Shown: positions 1 to 5,001, numbered from the stretch's first letter. The stretch is 5,001 nt of DNA from Psychrobacter sp. (GCA_029264635.1 JARIAA010000242.1:1-5001), one strand, 5' to 3'. Numbers and translations are program-made. The notes: generated by a model not told the origin, from the letters alone.

Positions 1-4
1 TCAT
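1..4 (-). CDS. Probable start of a leftward gene that leaves the window
   Basis: Only the start codon is visible: ATG at 4..2 on the minus strand, plus one further base. It is preceded by GGGAG at 17..13 with an 8-nt spacer, which is close to an ideal Shine-Dalgarno arrangement and the best in the window. The product cannot be named because nothing of the coding sequence is present. The call rests on the ribosome binding site and on the layout: several hundred bases without a gene upstream, insulated by a terminator at 415-449, fit a promoter and leader region for this gene. The signal could be chance. Confidence 0.35.
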
Positions 5-88
5 AACGTGTACTCCCGAATAAAACTATTAGATATAAAAGACCAAACCAAAATCCATGTTACAGAGAGTCCAAATATCAAAACAAAA

Positions 89-155
89 CGCTTCTTAAGC
101 CTGTCAGGTAGGGATATTTTGCTAAAATATCCCTGCTATTGACTTTTAAGAAACG
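89..155. repeat. Long imperfect inverted repeat (hairpin)
   Basis: The core is a perfect 11-bp inverted repeat, AGGGATATTTT (110-120) and AAAATATCCCT (124-134), around a 3-nt loop GCT. Outside it the complementarity resumes after small mismatched gaps: GTCA (103-106) with TGAC (140-143), then TTCTTAA (92-98) with TTAAGAA (146-152), then CG (89-90) with CG (154-155). The structure spans about 67 nt. Neither strand has a T-run directly after the core stem, so it is not a standard intrinsic terminator. It lies about 85-150 nt upstream of the probable leftward start codon at position 4, so it could be a leader structure, a protein-binding palindrome or a small dispersed element. The function is unknown. 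Confidence 0.7.
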
Positions 156-200
156 GGAAAATTTCGCATTGTAAACCGACTGTCTCCATATATATTCATT

Positions 201-242
201 TGTACGTATATATGTATTCATATTAACGGATATATGTACGTA
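201..242. repeat. Direct repeat of octamer TGTACGTA
   Basis: TGTACGTA occurs at 201-208 and again at 235-242, 34 bp apart, roughly three helical turns. Each copy contains the self-complementary TACGTA, and both sit in alternating TA sequence. The arrangement resembles paired binding sites upstream of the leftward gene at the left edge, but in such AT-rich low-complexity DNA it may be accidental. Confidence 0.4.
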
Positions 243-414
243 GAAACAATACCGTTAGGCAATTATTTACAACCGTTTATCAACTTATTTACATATATAC
301 AACAAAGTAAGTAGTTAAATTGATTTTAATGACTCATTCACTTAGTCTTTATGGCTATAAAAAACCAATCTTATTCAAACGTCATAAAAATAAGTAACAA
401 ATATAATCATCCAT

Positions 415-449
415 AAAAAAACCCCAAGCCTATATTAGATTTGAGGTTT
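415..449 (-). terminator. Rho-independent terminator, leftward
   Basis: Read on the minus strand, AAACCTCAA (449..441) pairs with TTGGGGTTT (427..419) through nine pairs, one of them a U-G wobble. The stem is followed at once by a run of T (down to 415). On the plus strand the same stem has a C-A mismatch, so the leftward direction is favoured. No recognisable gene lies immediately upstream of it on the minus strand, so the transcript it ends is unidentified. Confidence 0.75.
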
Positions 450-902
450 CAATGCTTTGATAAGCTTCTGTCAGCTCAATACGAATATTTTTCTTTTAAA
501 GTGGTATTTAAAAGAATATAGTGAGTTCTAAGAATATTAAGAGAGATGTATAGCAATAGAATTATTTATATACCATTCTTCAAGGCCACAGAATGCTAAA
601 GCAAACGAATAGATACATACAAACATACAACTGCACGATATAAGAGGTGTTTACTACTGGATATAGTGTTTCATAGTTGAGCTTTATACGTTTCAAGGTA
701 AATGAGATATACATTACTATAACTTAATAACGCTATACGAAATTTTCGTACTAAGATAGTATCGTCTATACTGTCAATGCATCTCTAGTTACTTTTTCTT
801 AAGCTAGAGTAATATTTCATTTGATTAAATTAACTTTGACGACATTTGTTGTTTAAATAAATTAAATATGCTTTTAATTATGACTAAAATAAACAATTTA
901 GC
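450..902. other. AT-rich intergenic region without a supported gene
   Basis: All frames are broken by frequent stops. Two short minus-strand frames look more protein-like than the rest: a 20-codon stretch ending at TAG just inside the terminator hairpin (about 491-432, ending IETSNLI), and a 29-codon frame at about 623-537 containing AFCGLEEWY. They are in different frames and neither has a ribosome binding site. A 7-bp palindrome around one base, TACGAAA-T-TTTCGTA, lies at 736-750. A perfect minus-strand TTGACA lies at 777..772. The stretch may be an eroded gene or may encode a small RNA; neither is established. Confidence 0.45.
754..777 (-). promoter_or_regulatory. Possible leftward promoter (-35 element only is good)
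   Basis: The minus strand has an exact TTGACA at 777..772. At 18 nt spacing lies TAGTAC (753..748), which matches the -10 consensus at only three positions. The -35 match and the existence of a leftward terminator at 415-449 with no gene before it are the only reasons for the call. It could be chance in AT-rich sequence. Confidence 0.22.
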
Positions 903-943
903 AAAAAAACGCCAACCCTGTAAACCTATAGGGCTGGCATTTT
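903..943 (-). terminator. Strong Rho-independent terminator of the moxR-VWA operon
   Basis: On the minus strand GCCAGCCCT (938..930) pairs with AGGGTTGGC (919..911) over nine pairs including one G-U wobble, with a 10-nt loop. The stem is followed by a seven-T run (909..903) and preceded by A residues that can extend it. It lies about 55 nt after the stop codon of the VWA gene. On the plus strand the stem has one A-C mismatch and a shorter T-run, so the leftward direction is preferred, although it may work weakly in both. Confidence 0.9.
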
Positions 944-996
944 GGAATTTACAATACTTAAGTCATGAAAAAAGTTTATAGATATTGCTAATTAAG

Positions 997-2229
997 CTAG
1001 CGAGCTAAGTGTGCTGTCATTTTTTCTACACCTTGTAAGGTCATTGGATACATCTTATCATTGAACAATTTTTTGATCTCGATGATAGTCTGCGTATATT
1101 GCCAATAAGCTGGCGTTTCAGGATTCAACCAAGCTACTTTATCGAAGTGATCGAGTACTCTTTTTAGCCATACTACGCCAGCCTCATTATTCATATATTC
1201 CACGCTACCCCCTACTGAAAATAGCTCATAAGGTGACATTGACGCATCACCTACGAATATCACTCGATACTCGCGACCATATTTGTTTAACAGCTCAAAA
1301 GTTGGCATGGGCGCACTATGGCGGCGATTGTTATCTTTCCAAACATAATCATAAAGACAATTATGGAAATAAAAGAACTCCAGCGTTTTAAACTCATTTT
1401 TTGCGGCAGAAAACAGTTTTTCAAGTGCTTCAACATGGATATCCATACTACCACCTACATCAAACAGCATCAGCACCTTGACACGGTTGCGGCGCTCAGG
1501 CTGCATATAAATATCCAGCACACCTTTTTTAGCAGTACGTTTGATGGTTTCGTTAATATCAAGCTCATCTGCACTACCCGTGCGAGCAAATTGACGTAGA
1601 CTACGTAGTGCCATTTGAATCTGGCGCGTACCGAGTAAATTATCATCGTCCAGATTACGATACTTGCGCTGCTCCCAGACTTTGGCTGCGCTGCGTTTAC
1701 GCGACTCACCGCCGACGCGCACGCCTTCTGGATGGTCGCCGTAAGCACCGAATGGAGATGTACCACCAGTGCCGACCCACTTACTCCCTCCTTGATGCCG
1801 CTCTTTTTGCTCCTTTAAACGCTCCTCAAGCGCTTTCATCAGCGCTTCAAGTGAGCCGTATTTTTTGAGTAATCGGCGCTGCTCCTCCGTTAGGTTTTTC
1901 GGGTCCAGCTTCAAATCGAGCCACTCTTTTGGGACGTCCGTCAGCTTTGCTAGCAGCTCATCGATATCTAAGCTATCCACTCCCTCAAAATAATCCGCCA
2001 TTGCTCGATCAAACTTATCGAAGTGACGCTCATCTTTGACCATACATAGCCGAATAAGACGATACATATCTTCACGACTGGCAAAAGTGTGCCGTTCTGA
2101 ATCATTTGGATATTCAGGATGCGGCTGCATCATCAGCCCCTGCTCAAGCGCGGCATTGAGATCAAGCAGCTCACGGGTGCTAACGGGTACGCCATAAGTA
2201 CGTAGGGTGTAGAACAATTTGATAAACAT
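997..2229 (-). CDS. VWA domain-containing CoxE-like protein, partner of a MoxR AAA+ ATPase
   Basis: This 410-residue soluble protein has no signal peptide or membrane segment. The start (MFIKLFYTLRTYGVPVSTRE) matches the conserved family opening, in which a hydrophobic helix is followed by G-V-P-V-S-x-R-E, and AAGG lies 9 nt upstream. Residues 115-145 are charged and helical. A conserved linker follows (WVGTGGTSPFGAYG, 151-164; PEGVRVGG, 167-174; KVWEQRKYRNLD, 183-194). The C-terminal VWA domain carries the metal-site motif D257-V-G-G-S261 after a hydrophobic strand, and a later acidic motif FVGDASMSPYEL (325-336). The first serine of the canonical DxSxS is glycine; as far as I recall this is usual for this CoxE-type group. 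Relatives (CoxE, NorD, CbbO, ViaA) work with a MoxR ATPase in the cytoplasm to remodel or load cofactors into enzymes. The ATPase is encoded 11 nt upstream, so the two are almost certainly co-transcribed. The client is unknown. Confidence 0.93.
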   Translation of the reverse strand: MFIKLFYTLRTYGVPVSTRELLDLNAALEQGLMMQPHPEYPNDSERHTFASREDMYRLIRLCMVKDERHFDKFDRAMADYFEGVDSLDIDELLAKLTDVPKEWLDLKLDPKNLTEEQRRLLKKYGSLEALMKALEERLKEQKERHQGGSKWVGTGGTSPFGAYGDHPEGVRVGGESRKRSAAKVWEQRKYRNLDDDNLLGTRQIQMALRSLRQFARTGSADELDINETIKRTAKKGVLDIYMQPERRNRVKVLMLFDVGGSMDIHVEALEKLFSAAKNEFKTLEFFYFHNCLYDYVWKDNNRRHSAPMPTFELLNKYGREYRVIFVGDASMSPYELFSVGGSVEYMNNEAGVVWLKRVLDHFDKVAWLNPETPAYWQYTQTIIEIKKLFNDKMYPMTLQGVEKMTAHLAR

Positions 2230-2240
2230 AGTGTTTAACC

Positions 2241-3101
2241 TTAGCGGCGCATCATATTAGCAAAGCGCTGTAGCAAGCTCACATCGGCCTCATTTTTAAG
2301 CAGCGCGCCATATAGCGGCGGAATAGATTTCTCTCCTCGTAAGTTTTCTTCCAGCTCGTTTTGTGCTAGGTCATCTGCCAGCAACAAGGTTAACCAGTCG
2401 ACTAACTCTGAGGTTGATGGCGGCTTTTTAAGCCCTTGAATATTACGCAGCTTATAAAAAACATCGAGGGCATCATTGACAAGCTTTTCTTGAATATTAG
2501 GGAAATGCACATCAATAATTTGACGCATGGTTTGCTCTTCTGGGAAATCAATATAATGGAAAAAACAGCGACGCAAAAATGCATCTGGTAGCTCTTTTTC
2601 ATTATTTGAGGTAATAATAACCACTGGGCGCTGCTCGGCCGTAATGGTCTCGCCCGTCTCATAAACATAAAATGACATTTTATCAAGCTCATGCAGCAAG
2701 TCATTAGGAAACTCAATATCTGCTTTATCGACTTCATCAATGAGTAACACACTACGCTCTTGACTAGTAAATGCCTCCCATAGCTTACCTGGCTTGATGT
2801 AGTTGCCAATTTCATACACCCTATCATCACCTAACTGTGAATCGCGTAGGCGTGATACTGCATCATATTCATACAAACCTTGCTCAGCCTTAGTGGTTGA
2901 TTTTATATGCCAAGTGATTAGTGGCATACCTAAGCTTGCAGCAACCTCTTCTGCAAGCAGGGTTTTGCCTGTACCTGGCTCCCCTTTAATGAGCAGCGGT
3001 TTTTGTAGCGTCATCGCAGCATTTACGGCCAGCTGCAAATCATCGGTAGCAATATAACTGTCAGTACCTGTAAAGCTTTTTTTAGTATTTTTAGTGGTCA
3101 T
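2241..3101 (-). CDS. MoxR family AAA+ ATPase
   Basis: This 286-residue cytoplasmic ATPase is of normal length for the smaller MoxR subfamilies. Visible motifs in order are: Walker A GEPGTGKT (40-47); Walker B VLLIDEVDKAD (118-128); sensor 1 IITSN (162-166); a segment LPDAFLRRC (171-179) containing the likely arginine finger; and a sensor-2-like PSTSELVDW (228-236). All catalytic residues are present, so ATP hydrolysis is expected, probably as a hexamer. The MoxR family acts as chaperone-like machines with VWA partners to activate or insert metal into client complexes. The adjacent VWA gene 11 nt downstream is that partner. The short size and neighbour resemble the PA2707-type subgroup, but this placement is from memory. 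The start at 3101 has only a weak Shine-Dalgarno-like GAG upstream. It is the first gene of the operon, so its promoter should lie in 3102-3317, where I found no clear consensus. Confidence 0.94.
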   Translation of the reverse strand: MTTKNTKKSFTGTDSYIATDDLQLAVNAAMTLQKPLLIKGEPGTGKTLLAEEVAASLGMPLITWHIKSTTKAEQGLYEYDAVSRLRDSQLGDDRVYEIGNYIKPGKLWEAFTSQERSVLLIDEVDKADIEFPNDLLHELDKMSFYVYETGETITAEQRPVVIITSNNEKELPDAFLRRCFFHYIDFPEEQTMRQIIDVHFPNIQEKLVNDALDVFYKLRNIQGLKKPPSTSELVDWLTLLLADDLAQNELEENLRGEKSIPPLYGALLKNEADVSLLQRFANMMRR

Positions 3102-3245
3102 ATGAGTCTCAGTAATGGTTAGCGACGCAAGGTTTTTTAAAAAGAGGCTTTTTAGGGAGCAGATAAATTAAAAGCGCTAGGTCTTGTATGATAATTTAGA
3201 TTAGCACAGCTGGCTTTAATAACAAAATACTTGTGAGCTTGCAAG

Positions 3246-3293
3246 TTTTGGACGAGCTTTTAGTTTTAGTACTTATTTTGGACTTTAAAAGCT
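3246..3293. repeat. Inverted and direct repeats upstream of the moxR operon
   Basis: AGCTTTTA (3255-3262) and TAAAAGCT (3286-3293) form a perfect 8-bp inverted repeat with a 23-nt loop. TTTTGGAC also occurs twice in direct orientation, at 3246-3253 and 3276-3283. They lie about 145-190 nt upstream of the moxR start codon and downstream of the membrane-protein terminator. There is no T-run after the stem, so it is not a terminator. A regulatory site for the operon is possible but unproven. Confidence 0.4.
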
Positions 3294-3317
3294 GGGCAAA
3301 GCATCGTTTGCGTTTAT

Positions 3318-3343
3318 AAAAAAAGACACTCACTGGTGTCTTT
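3318..3343 (-). terminator. Rho-independent terminator of the membrane-protein gene
   Basis: On the minus strand AAAGACAC (3343..3336) and GTGTCTTT (3329..3322) form a perfect 8-bp stem around a 6-nt loop, and the T-run continues to 3318, giving seven T. It sits about 50 nt after the stop codon at 3393. The plus-strand version has only three T after the stem and no gene to end. Confidence 0.88.
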
Positions 3344-3392
3344 ATAGCGTACTCATAAGGTATTTAAATCAGCAGTCAAAACATAATACTGA

Positions 3393-4073
3393 TTAACCCT
3401 GATCGTCCTTGTCTGTTTTAGCATCCTTTATCTCAGACTTCTGAGACTGTTTCGCTTTTGCAAAGACGCTTTCAATCACAGGTTTTTTAGTTTTACTATA
3501 AAAACCCTCTCTTGGCACTTTGGCGACGGACTCAGAGTGAGCTGTTGGTAGCACTTGCTCTGACGCAGCGGTTTTTGCAAGGTAATTACCTGTTGCTAAC
3601 TGCATACTCGCTTGCGTATCTTCAGCGCTACGCTGCCGCGCTTTGTCTAAGCTTGAATCAAAAGCACCACGAATAAGTTGCCAGACAAAACCAATGAACA
3701 AACCAACGACCAATACAACTAGAATCGGTAATGCATTGGTAATGGCCGCAGTCGTATCCTTCATCATAATGGCATAAACAACGCTGATACTTGCTGGTGC
3801 GATCACGCTGGGATCGCTAAGGGCAGTCCCTGGTGCTAAAAGTACCGCAAATAGCATCATCCAGCTCATGCCACCTAACGGACGCGGCAACATACGAGCC
3901 ACCAATATCCAAAGCAGCAGCACTAAAATAGATCCACCCAGATAAGCATACATCGGCAGATCTGCAGGTGGTACATTTTTGACCAGCTGGCTCCACCAAA
4001 TAACAATCTCACCGAGAATGTCACTCAGCTTTTCTAGCGGCAAGTTTTTTAAGATATTTTTTAACCAATCCAT
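3393..4073 (-). CDS. Uncharacterised membrane protein with charged cytoplasmic-type tail
   Basis: I do not recognise a family for this 226-residue protein. Residues 1-33 form an amphipathic start with a hydrophobic patch (IVIWW, 23-27). Hydrophobic segments follow at about 43-60, 69-82, 88-104 and 114-134; the first and last are strong, the middle two shorter. The remaining 90 residues (135-226) are hydrophilic, rich in Lys, Ser, Ala and Asp, and probably disordered, ending KDAKTDKDDQG. No catalytic motif or cleavable signal peptide is evident. Shine-Dalgarno support at 4073 is weak (AGG 13 nt upstream), but there is no better start. The gene has its own terminator and 291 nt separate it from moxR, so it is probably a separate transcription unit rather than part of that operon. 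A role with the MoxR/VWA pair would be speculation. Confidence 0.8.
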   Translation of the reverse strand: MDWLKNILKNLPLEKLSDILGEIVIWWSQLVKNVPPADLPMYAYLGGSILVLLLWILVARMLPRPLGGMSWMMLFAVLLAPGTALSDPSVIAPASISVVYAIMMKDTTAAITNALPILVVLVVGLFIGFVWQLIRGAFDSSLDKARQRSAEDTQASMQLATGNYLAKTAASEQVLPTAHSESVAKVPREGFYSKTKKPVIESVFAKAKQSQKSEIKDAKTDKDDQG

Positions 4074-4106
4074 GCGTGTTTAGATACCTAGTATTGTGAG
4101 TCGCTT

Positions 4107-4112
4107 ATTTTA
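4107..4112 (-). promoter_or_regulatory. Possible -10 element for the membrane-protein gene
   Basis: TAAAAT on the minus strand (4112..4107) matches the sigma-70 -10 consensus at five of six positions and lies about 35 nt upstream of the start codon at 4073. No acceptable -35 hexamer lies 16-18 nt upstream, so this is a weak candidate. Confidence 0.25.
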
Positions 4113-4247
4113 TGGATCGCTTAGCTGATGAGCTGCTTACAAACCTAACATTCATCAACAAATAAATGGCAAGCAATCGTCGTTAAAGCGTCATTTTGAC
4201 TCAATCTGCAAGCTTGATAAGTGGCTAGTTTATCACGACTTTATAGC

Positions 4248-4308
4248 AAAAGGCATACTTGCCCCTCATCGAAAAATTTTTTTACATAGGCCTTAAGAAG
4301 GGTATGCC
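4248..4308 (-). terminator. Possible terminator after the YcgL-family gene
   Basis: On the minus strand GGCATAC (4308..4302) pairs perfectly with GTATGCC (4258..4252), which is followed by TTTT (4251..4248). The closing CC next to the first arm can also pair with the GGGG before a small CAA bulge on the other arm. The loop is long, about 40 nt, and includes an A-run followed by a T-run that may fold separately. It starts within 10 nt of the stop codon. The short T-run and long loop make it weaker than the other terminators in the window. Confidence 0.35.
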
Positions 4309-4315
4309 CTAGCAT

Positions 4316-4636
4316 TTAGTCATAAATATTATCTTGAGACTCGCGAGCACGCAATTCTGCTTGGCGGCGCATCACATCTTGGGGTGGCATCTGCACAAAA
4401 TACCCCTGAGATTTTAGTTTCGCCAGTACCTCTTCTTTATCCACACGGGCAAGCTTTGGTGTCGTTGCTAGATCTAGATGCATGACGAACTTACTCATGC
4501 CAAGACTTGCGCGAAAATCCTTTGGCAACACACCTAGCCAGTCTTTGATGTCGTCCGTATCATCAGGATAATCGGGACGCGCTATGTAAACGTACATGTC
4601 GTCATGTTTCGGAAATTTATAAATATCGCAATGCAT
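4316..4636 (-). CDS. YcgL domain-containing protein
   Basis: This 106-residue protein matches the small gammaproteobacterial YcgL family (UPF0745 as I recall), whose biochemical role is not established. Family features visible are the opening MHCDIYKFPKHDDMYVYI, corresponding to the Y-R-S-x-K-x-D-x-x-Y-L-Y-V start of E. coli YcgL, a central hydrophobic strand (about residues 45-52), a PKLARVD segment matching KKLxxxD, and the hallmark LKSQGYFVQMPP near residues 78-89. The frame is open six codons further to an ATG at 4654, but that ATG has no Shine-Dalgarno, whereas the ATG at 4636 is preceded by AGGTG four nt upstream and begins exactly where family members begin. I therefore place the start at 4636. 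It stands alone; the RNase D gene often next to ycgL is not in the window. Confidence 0.88.
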   Translation of the reverse strand: MHCDIYKFPKHDDMYVYIARPDYPDDTDDIKDWLGVLPKDFRASLGMSKFVMHLDLATTPKLARVDKEEVLAKLKSQGYFVQMPPQDVMRRQAELRARESQDNIYD

Positions 4637-4700
4637 AAGGCACCTGTCTACCATTAAAATTAGAACGAGATGTGAATTAAAATAGTCATAAGAAACGTTT

Positions 4701-4739
4701 ATGAACCACCATATAATACCCTATCATAATTTGGTTCAT
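4701..4739. repeat. Inverted repeat enclosing a plus-strand TATAAT
   Basis: ATGAACCA (4701-4708) and TGGTTCAT (4732-4739) are a perfect 8-bp inverted repeat separated by 23 nt. Between the arms lies an exact TATAAT at 4712-4717 on the plus strand, a perfect -10 hexamer, but no -35 or extended -10 accompanies it. The arrangement could be an operator over a rightward promoter, or over the leftward promoter of the YcgL-family gene, or a simple hairpin. Confidence 0.4.
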
Positions 4740-4754
4740 TATCAACAGTGGTTT

Positions 4755-4786
4755 TCAGTAGCACATTATGTCAGTAGCACGCTATG
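4755..4786. repeat. Tandem repeat, two 16-bp units
   Basis: TCAGTAGCACATTATG (4755-4770) is followed directly by TCAGTAGCACGCTATG (4771-4786), matching at 14 of 16 positions. The flanking 16-mers do not continue the array. It may be a small duplication or a pair of adjacent protein-binding sites. Confidence 0.65.
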
Positions 4787-4797
4787 TAGGCTACATA
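4783..4797. repeat. 15-bp palindrome TATGTAG-G-CTACATA
   Basis: Perfect 7-bp arms flank a single central base. It overlaps the end of the second tandem unit. The size and symmetry suit a dimeric transcription-factor operator, but no regulator can be named. Confidence 0.5.
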
Positions 4798-4826
4798 TAC
4801 TTCATTTCAAACCAAGTGTACGCTTT

Positions 4827-4846
4827 GATAGCATGGACTATCCATG
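4827..4846. repeat. Overlapping short palindromes
   Basis: CATGGA (4832-4837) and TCCATG (4841-4846) are inverted around CTA. The overlapping GATAG (4827-4831) and CTATC (4838-4842) form a second, mutually exclusive inverted repeat. Either is short enough to be chance, but together they add to the symmetry of this region. Confidence 0.35.
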
Positions 4847-4903
4847 TCTTTTAAAGTCCTTAATAAATGATCAGAATCGACTTGTTAGGCATGATGTCTA
4901 CTG

Positions 4904-4928
4904 AAACCCATAAAATAATGCGGTTTTT
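4904..4928 (+). terminator. Possible rightward Rho-independent terminator
   Basis: AAACCCAT (4904-4911) pairs with ATG-C-GGTTT (4918-4926) with one bulged C and a 6-nt loop, and the T-run extends to 4928. In the opposite direction the stem is followed by only three T, so rightward use is more likely. No supported plus-strand gene lies upstream of it. Confidence 0.45.
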
Positions 4929-4976
4929 ATGAAATTGTCTAGATTAATCTAATTGATGGCTTGTAAAAATACCCTG

Positions 4977-5001
4977 AACCTTTCATAATAAAAGCGTTTT
5001 T
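4977..5001 (+). terminator. Possible second rightward terminator at the window edge
   Basis: AACCTTT (4977-4983) pairs with AAAG-C-GTT (4991-4998), with one bulged C and a 7-nt loop, followed by T to the last base at 5001. The stem is AU-rich and only seven pairs long, and the T-run is cut by the window end, so the call is weak. Confidence 0.28.

Larger units (their letters stand above)
5..414. other. AT-rich intergenic region, probable leader of the gene at the left edge
   Basis: No open frame with coding character is seen on either strand. The stretch is strongly AT-rich, with TATA/TACGTA-like low-complexity sequence around 185-300. It contains the imperfect hairpin at 89-155 and two copies of TGTACGTA, described separately. 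I looked for a minus-strand sigma-70 promoter and found only weak candidates (for example TTGTTT with TAATAT 18 nt downstream, about 250-215), none good enough to call. Confidence 0.5.
4637..5001. other. Intergenic region rich in small repeats, no supported gene
   Basis: No convincing protein gene is seen. A 67-codon plus-strand frame (4701-4904) exists, but it lacks a ribosome binding site and family resemblance, and its composition is skewed to His, Tyr and Leu. The region should contain the leftward promoter of the YcgL-family gene. TTGATA on the minus strand (4745..4740) is a fair -35, but the nearest TATTAT is 21 nt away, which is too far. Separately listed here are an inverted repeat flanking a TATAAT, a tandem 16-bp repeat, two palindromes and two rightward terminator-like hairpins. 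Confidence 0.5.

Noticed and set aside
89..155. Hairpin 89-155 as an intrinsic terminator
   Set aside because: Neither strand has a T-run directly after the core stem.
185..300. Repeated TATA-rich motifs as a CRISPR array or iterons
   Set aside because: There are no regular repeats with uniform spacing; apart from the two octamers the similarity is low-complexity TA sequence.
836..863. Plus-strand promoter TTGACG (836-841) with TAAATT 16 nt later
   Set aside because: It would point into the antisense side of a strong terminator and the moxR-VWA operon with no gene to serve; matches of this quality are expected by chance in AT-rich DNA.
1470..1766. 98-codon alternative frame on the minus strand within the VWA gene
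   Set aside because: It overlaps the conserved VWA reading frame entirely; the Cys/Ser/Ala-rich product is a frame shadow.
1318..1868. Open frames on the plus strand (1318-1599 and 1608-1868) inside the VWA gene
   Set aside because: They are antisense to a well-supported conserved gene, lack ribosome binding sites and have no recognisable protein character.
2402..3057. Frames at 2402-2830 (minus) and 2803-3057 (plus) inside the MoxR gene
   Set aside because: Both are shadows of a frame that carries intact Walker A, Walker B and sensor motifs.
3817..3999. 60-codon minus-strand frame inside the membrane-protein gene
   Set aside because: It lies wholly within the longer frame, which has coherent hydrophobic segments; no independent support.
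4701..4904. 67-codon plus-strand frame beginning at 4701
   Set aside because: There is no Shine-Dalgarno and no family resemblance, and it spans a tandem repeat and palindromes. It ends just before a terminator-like hairpin, so I kept the region as a possible transcript but not as a gene.

Overview
The window looks like chromosomal DNA from a moderately AT-rich gammaproteobacterium. I would guess Moraxellaceae, most likely Psychrobacter. This is an inference from the YcgL-family protein (a gammaproteobacterial family), the style of the MoxR/VWA pair, the base composition and the terminators; nothing in the window proves the genus. All four complete genes read leftward (minus strand). Coding density is low: about 2.6 kb is coding and the rest is AT-rich intergenic sequence.

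Layout, left to right. (1) Positions 1-996 hold no complete gene. A leftward gene probably begins at the very edge (ATG at 4..2 behind a good Shine-Dalgarno). Its upstream region carries a long imperfect hairpin (89-155) and a repeated octamer. A minus-strand terminator at 415-449 ends an unidentified leftward transcript, and another at 903-943 ends the next operon. (2) Positions 997-3101 are a two-gene operon, moxR-type AAA+ ATPase then a CoxE-like von Willebrand factor A (VWA) protein, separated by 11 nt. (3) Positions 3393-4073 encode an unrecognised membrane protein with about four hydrophobic segments and a charged tail, followed by its own terminator (3318-3343). (4) Positions 4316-4636 encode a YcgL-family protein; the start at 4636 is preferred over the longer frame. 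(5) Positions 4637-5001 have no convincing gene but are rich in small repeats and palindromes, with a perfect TATAAT and one or two rightward terminator-like hairpins.

The only genes with an evident functional link are the MoxR and VWA pair, which in characterised relatives (CbbQ/CbbO, NorQ/NorD, RavA/ViaA, CoxD/CoxE) act together as an ATP-driven remodelling or metal-cofactor-insertion chaperone. No client enzyme is encoded beside them here. I found no mobile element, CRISPR array, tRNA or rRNA, and no clear evidence of a new multi-gene system. The points most worth a second look are the non-coding stretches with transcription signals but no ORF (415-777 minus, 4701-4930 plus), the 89-155 hairpin, and the client-less MoxR/VWA pair with a variant metal-binding motif.
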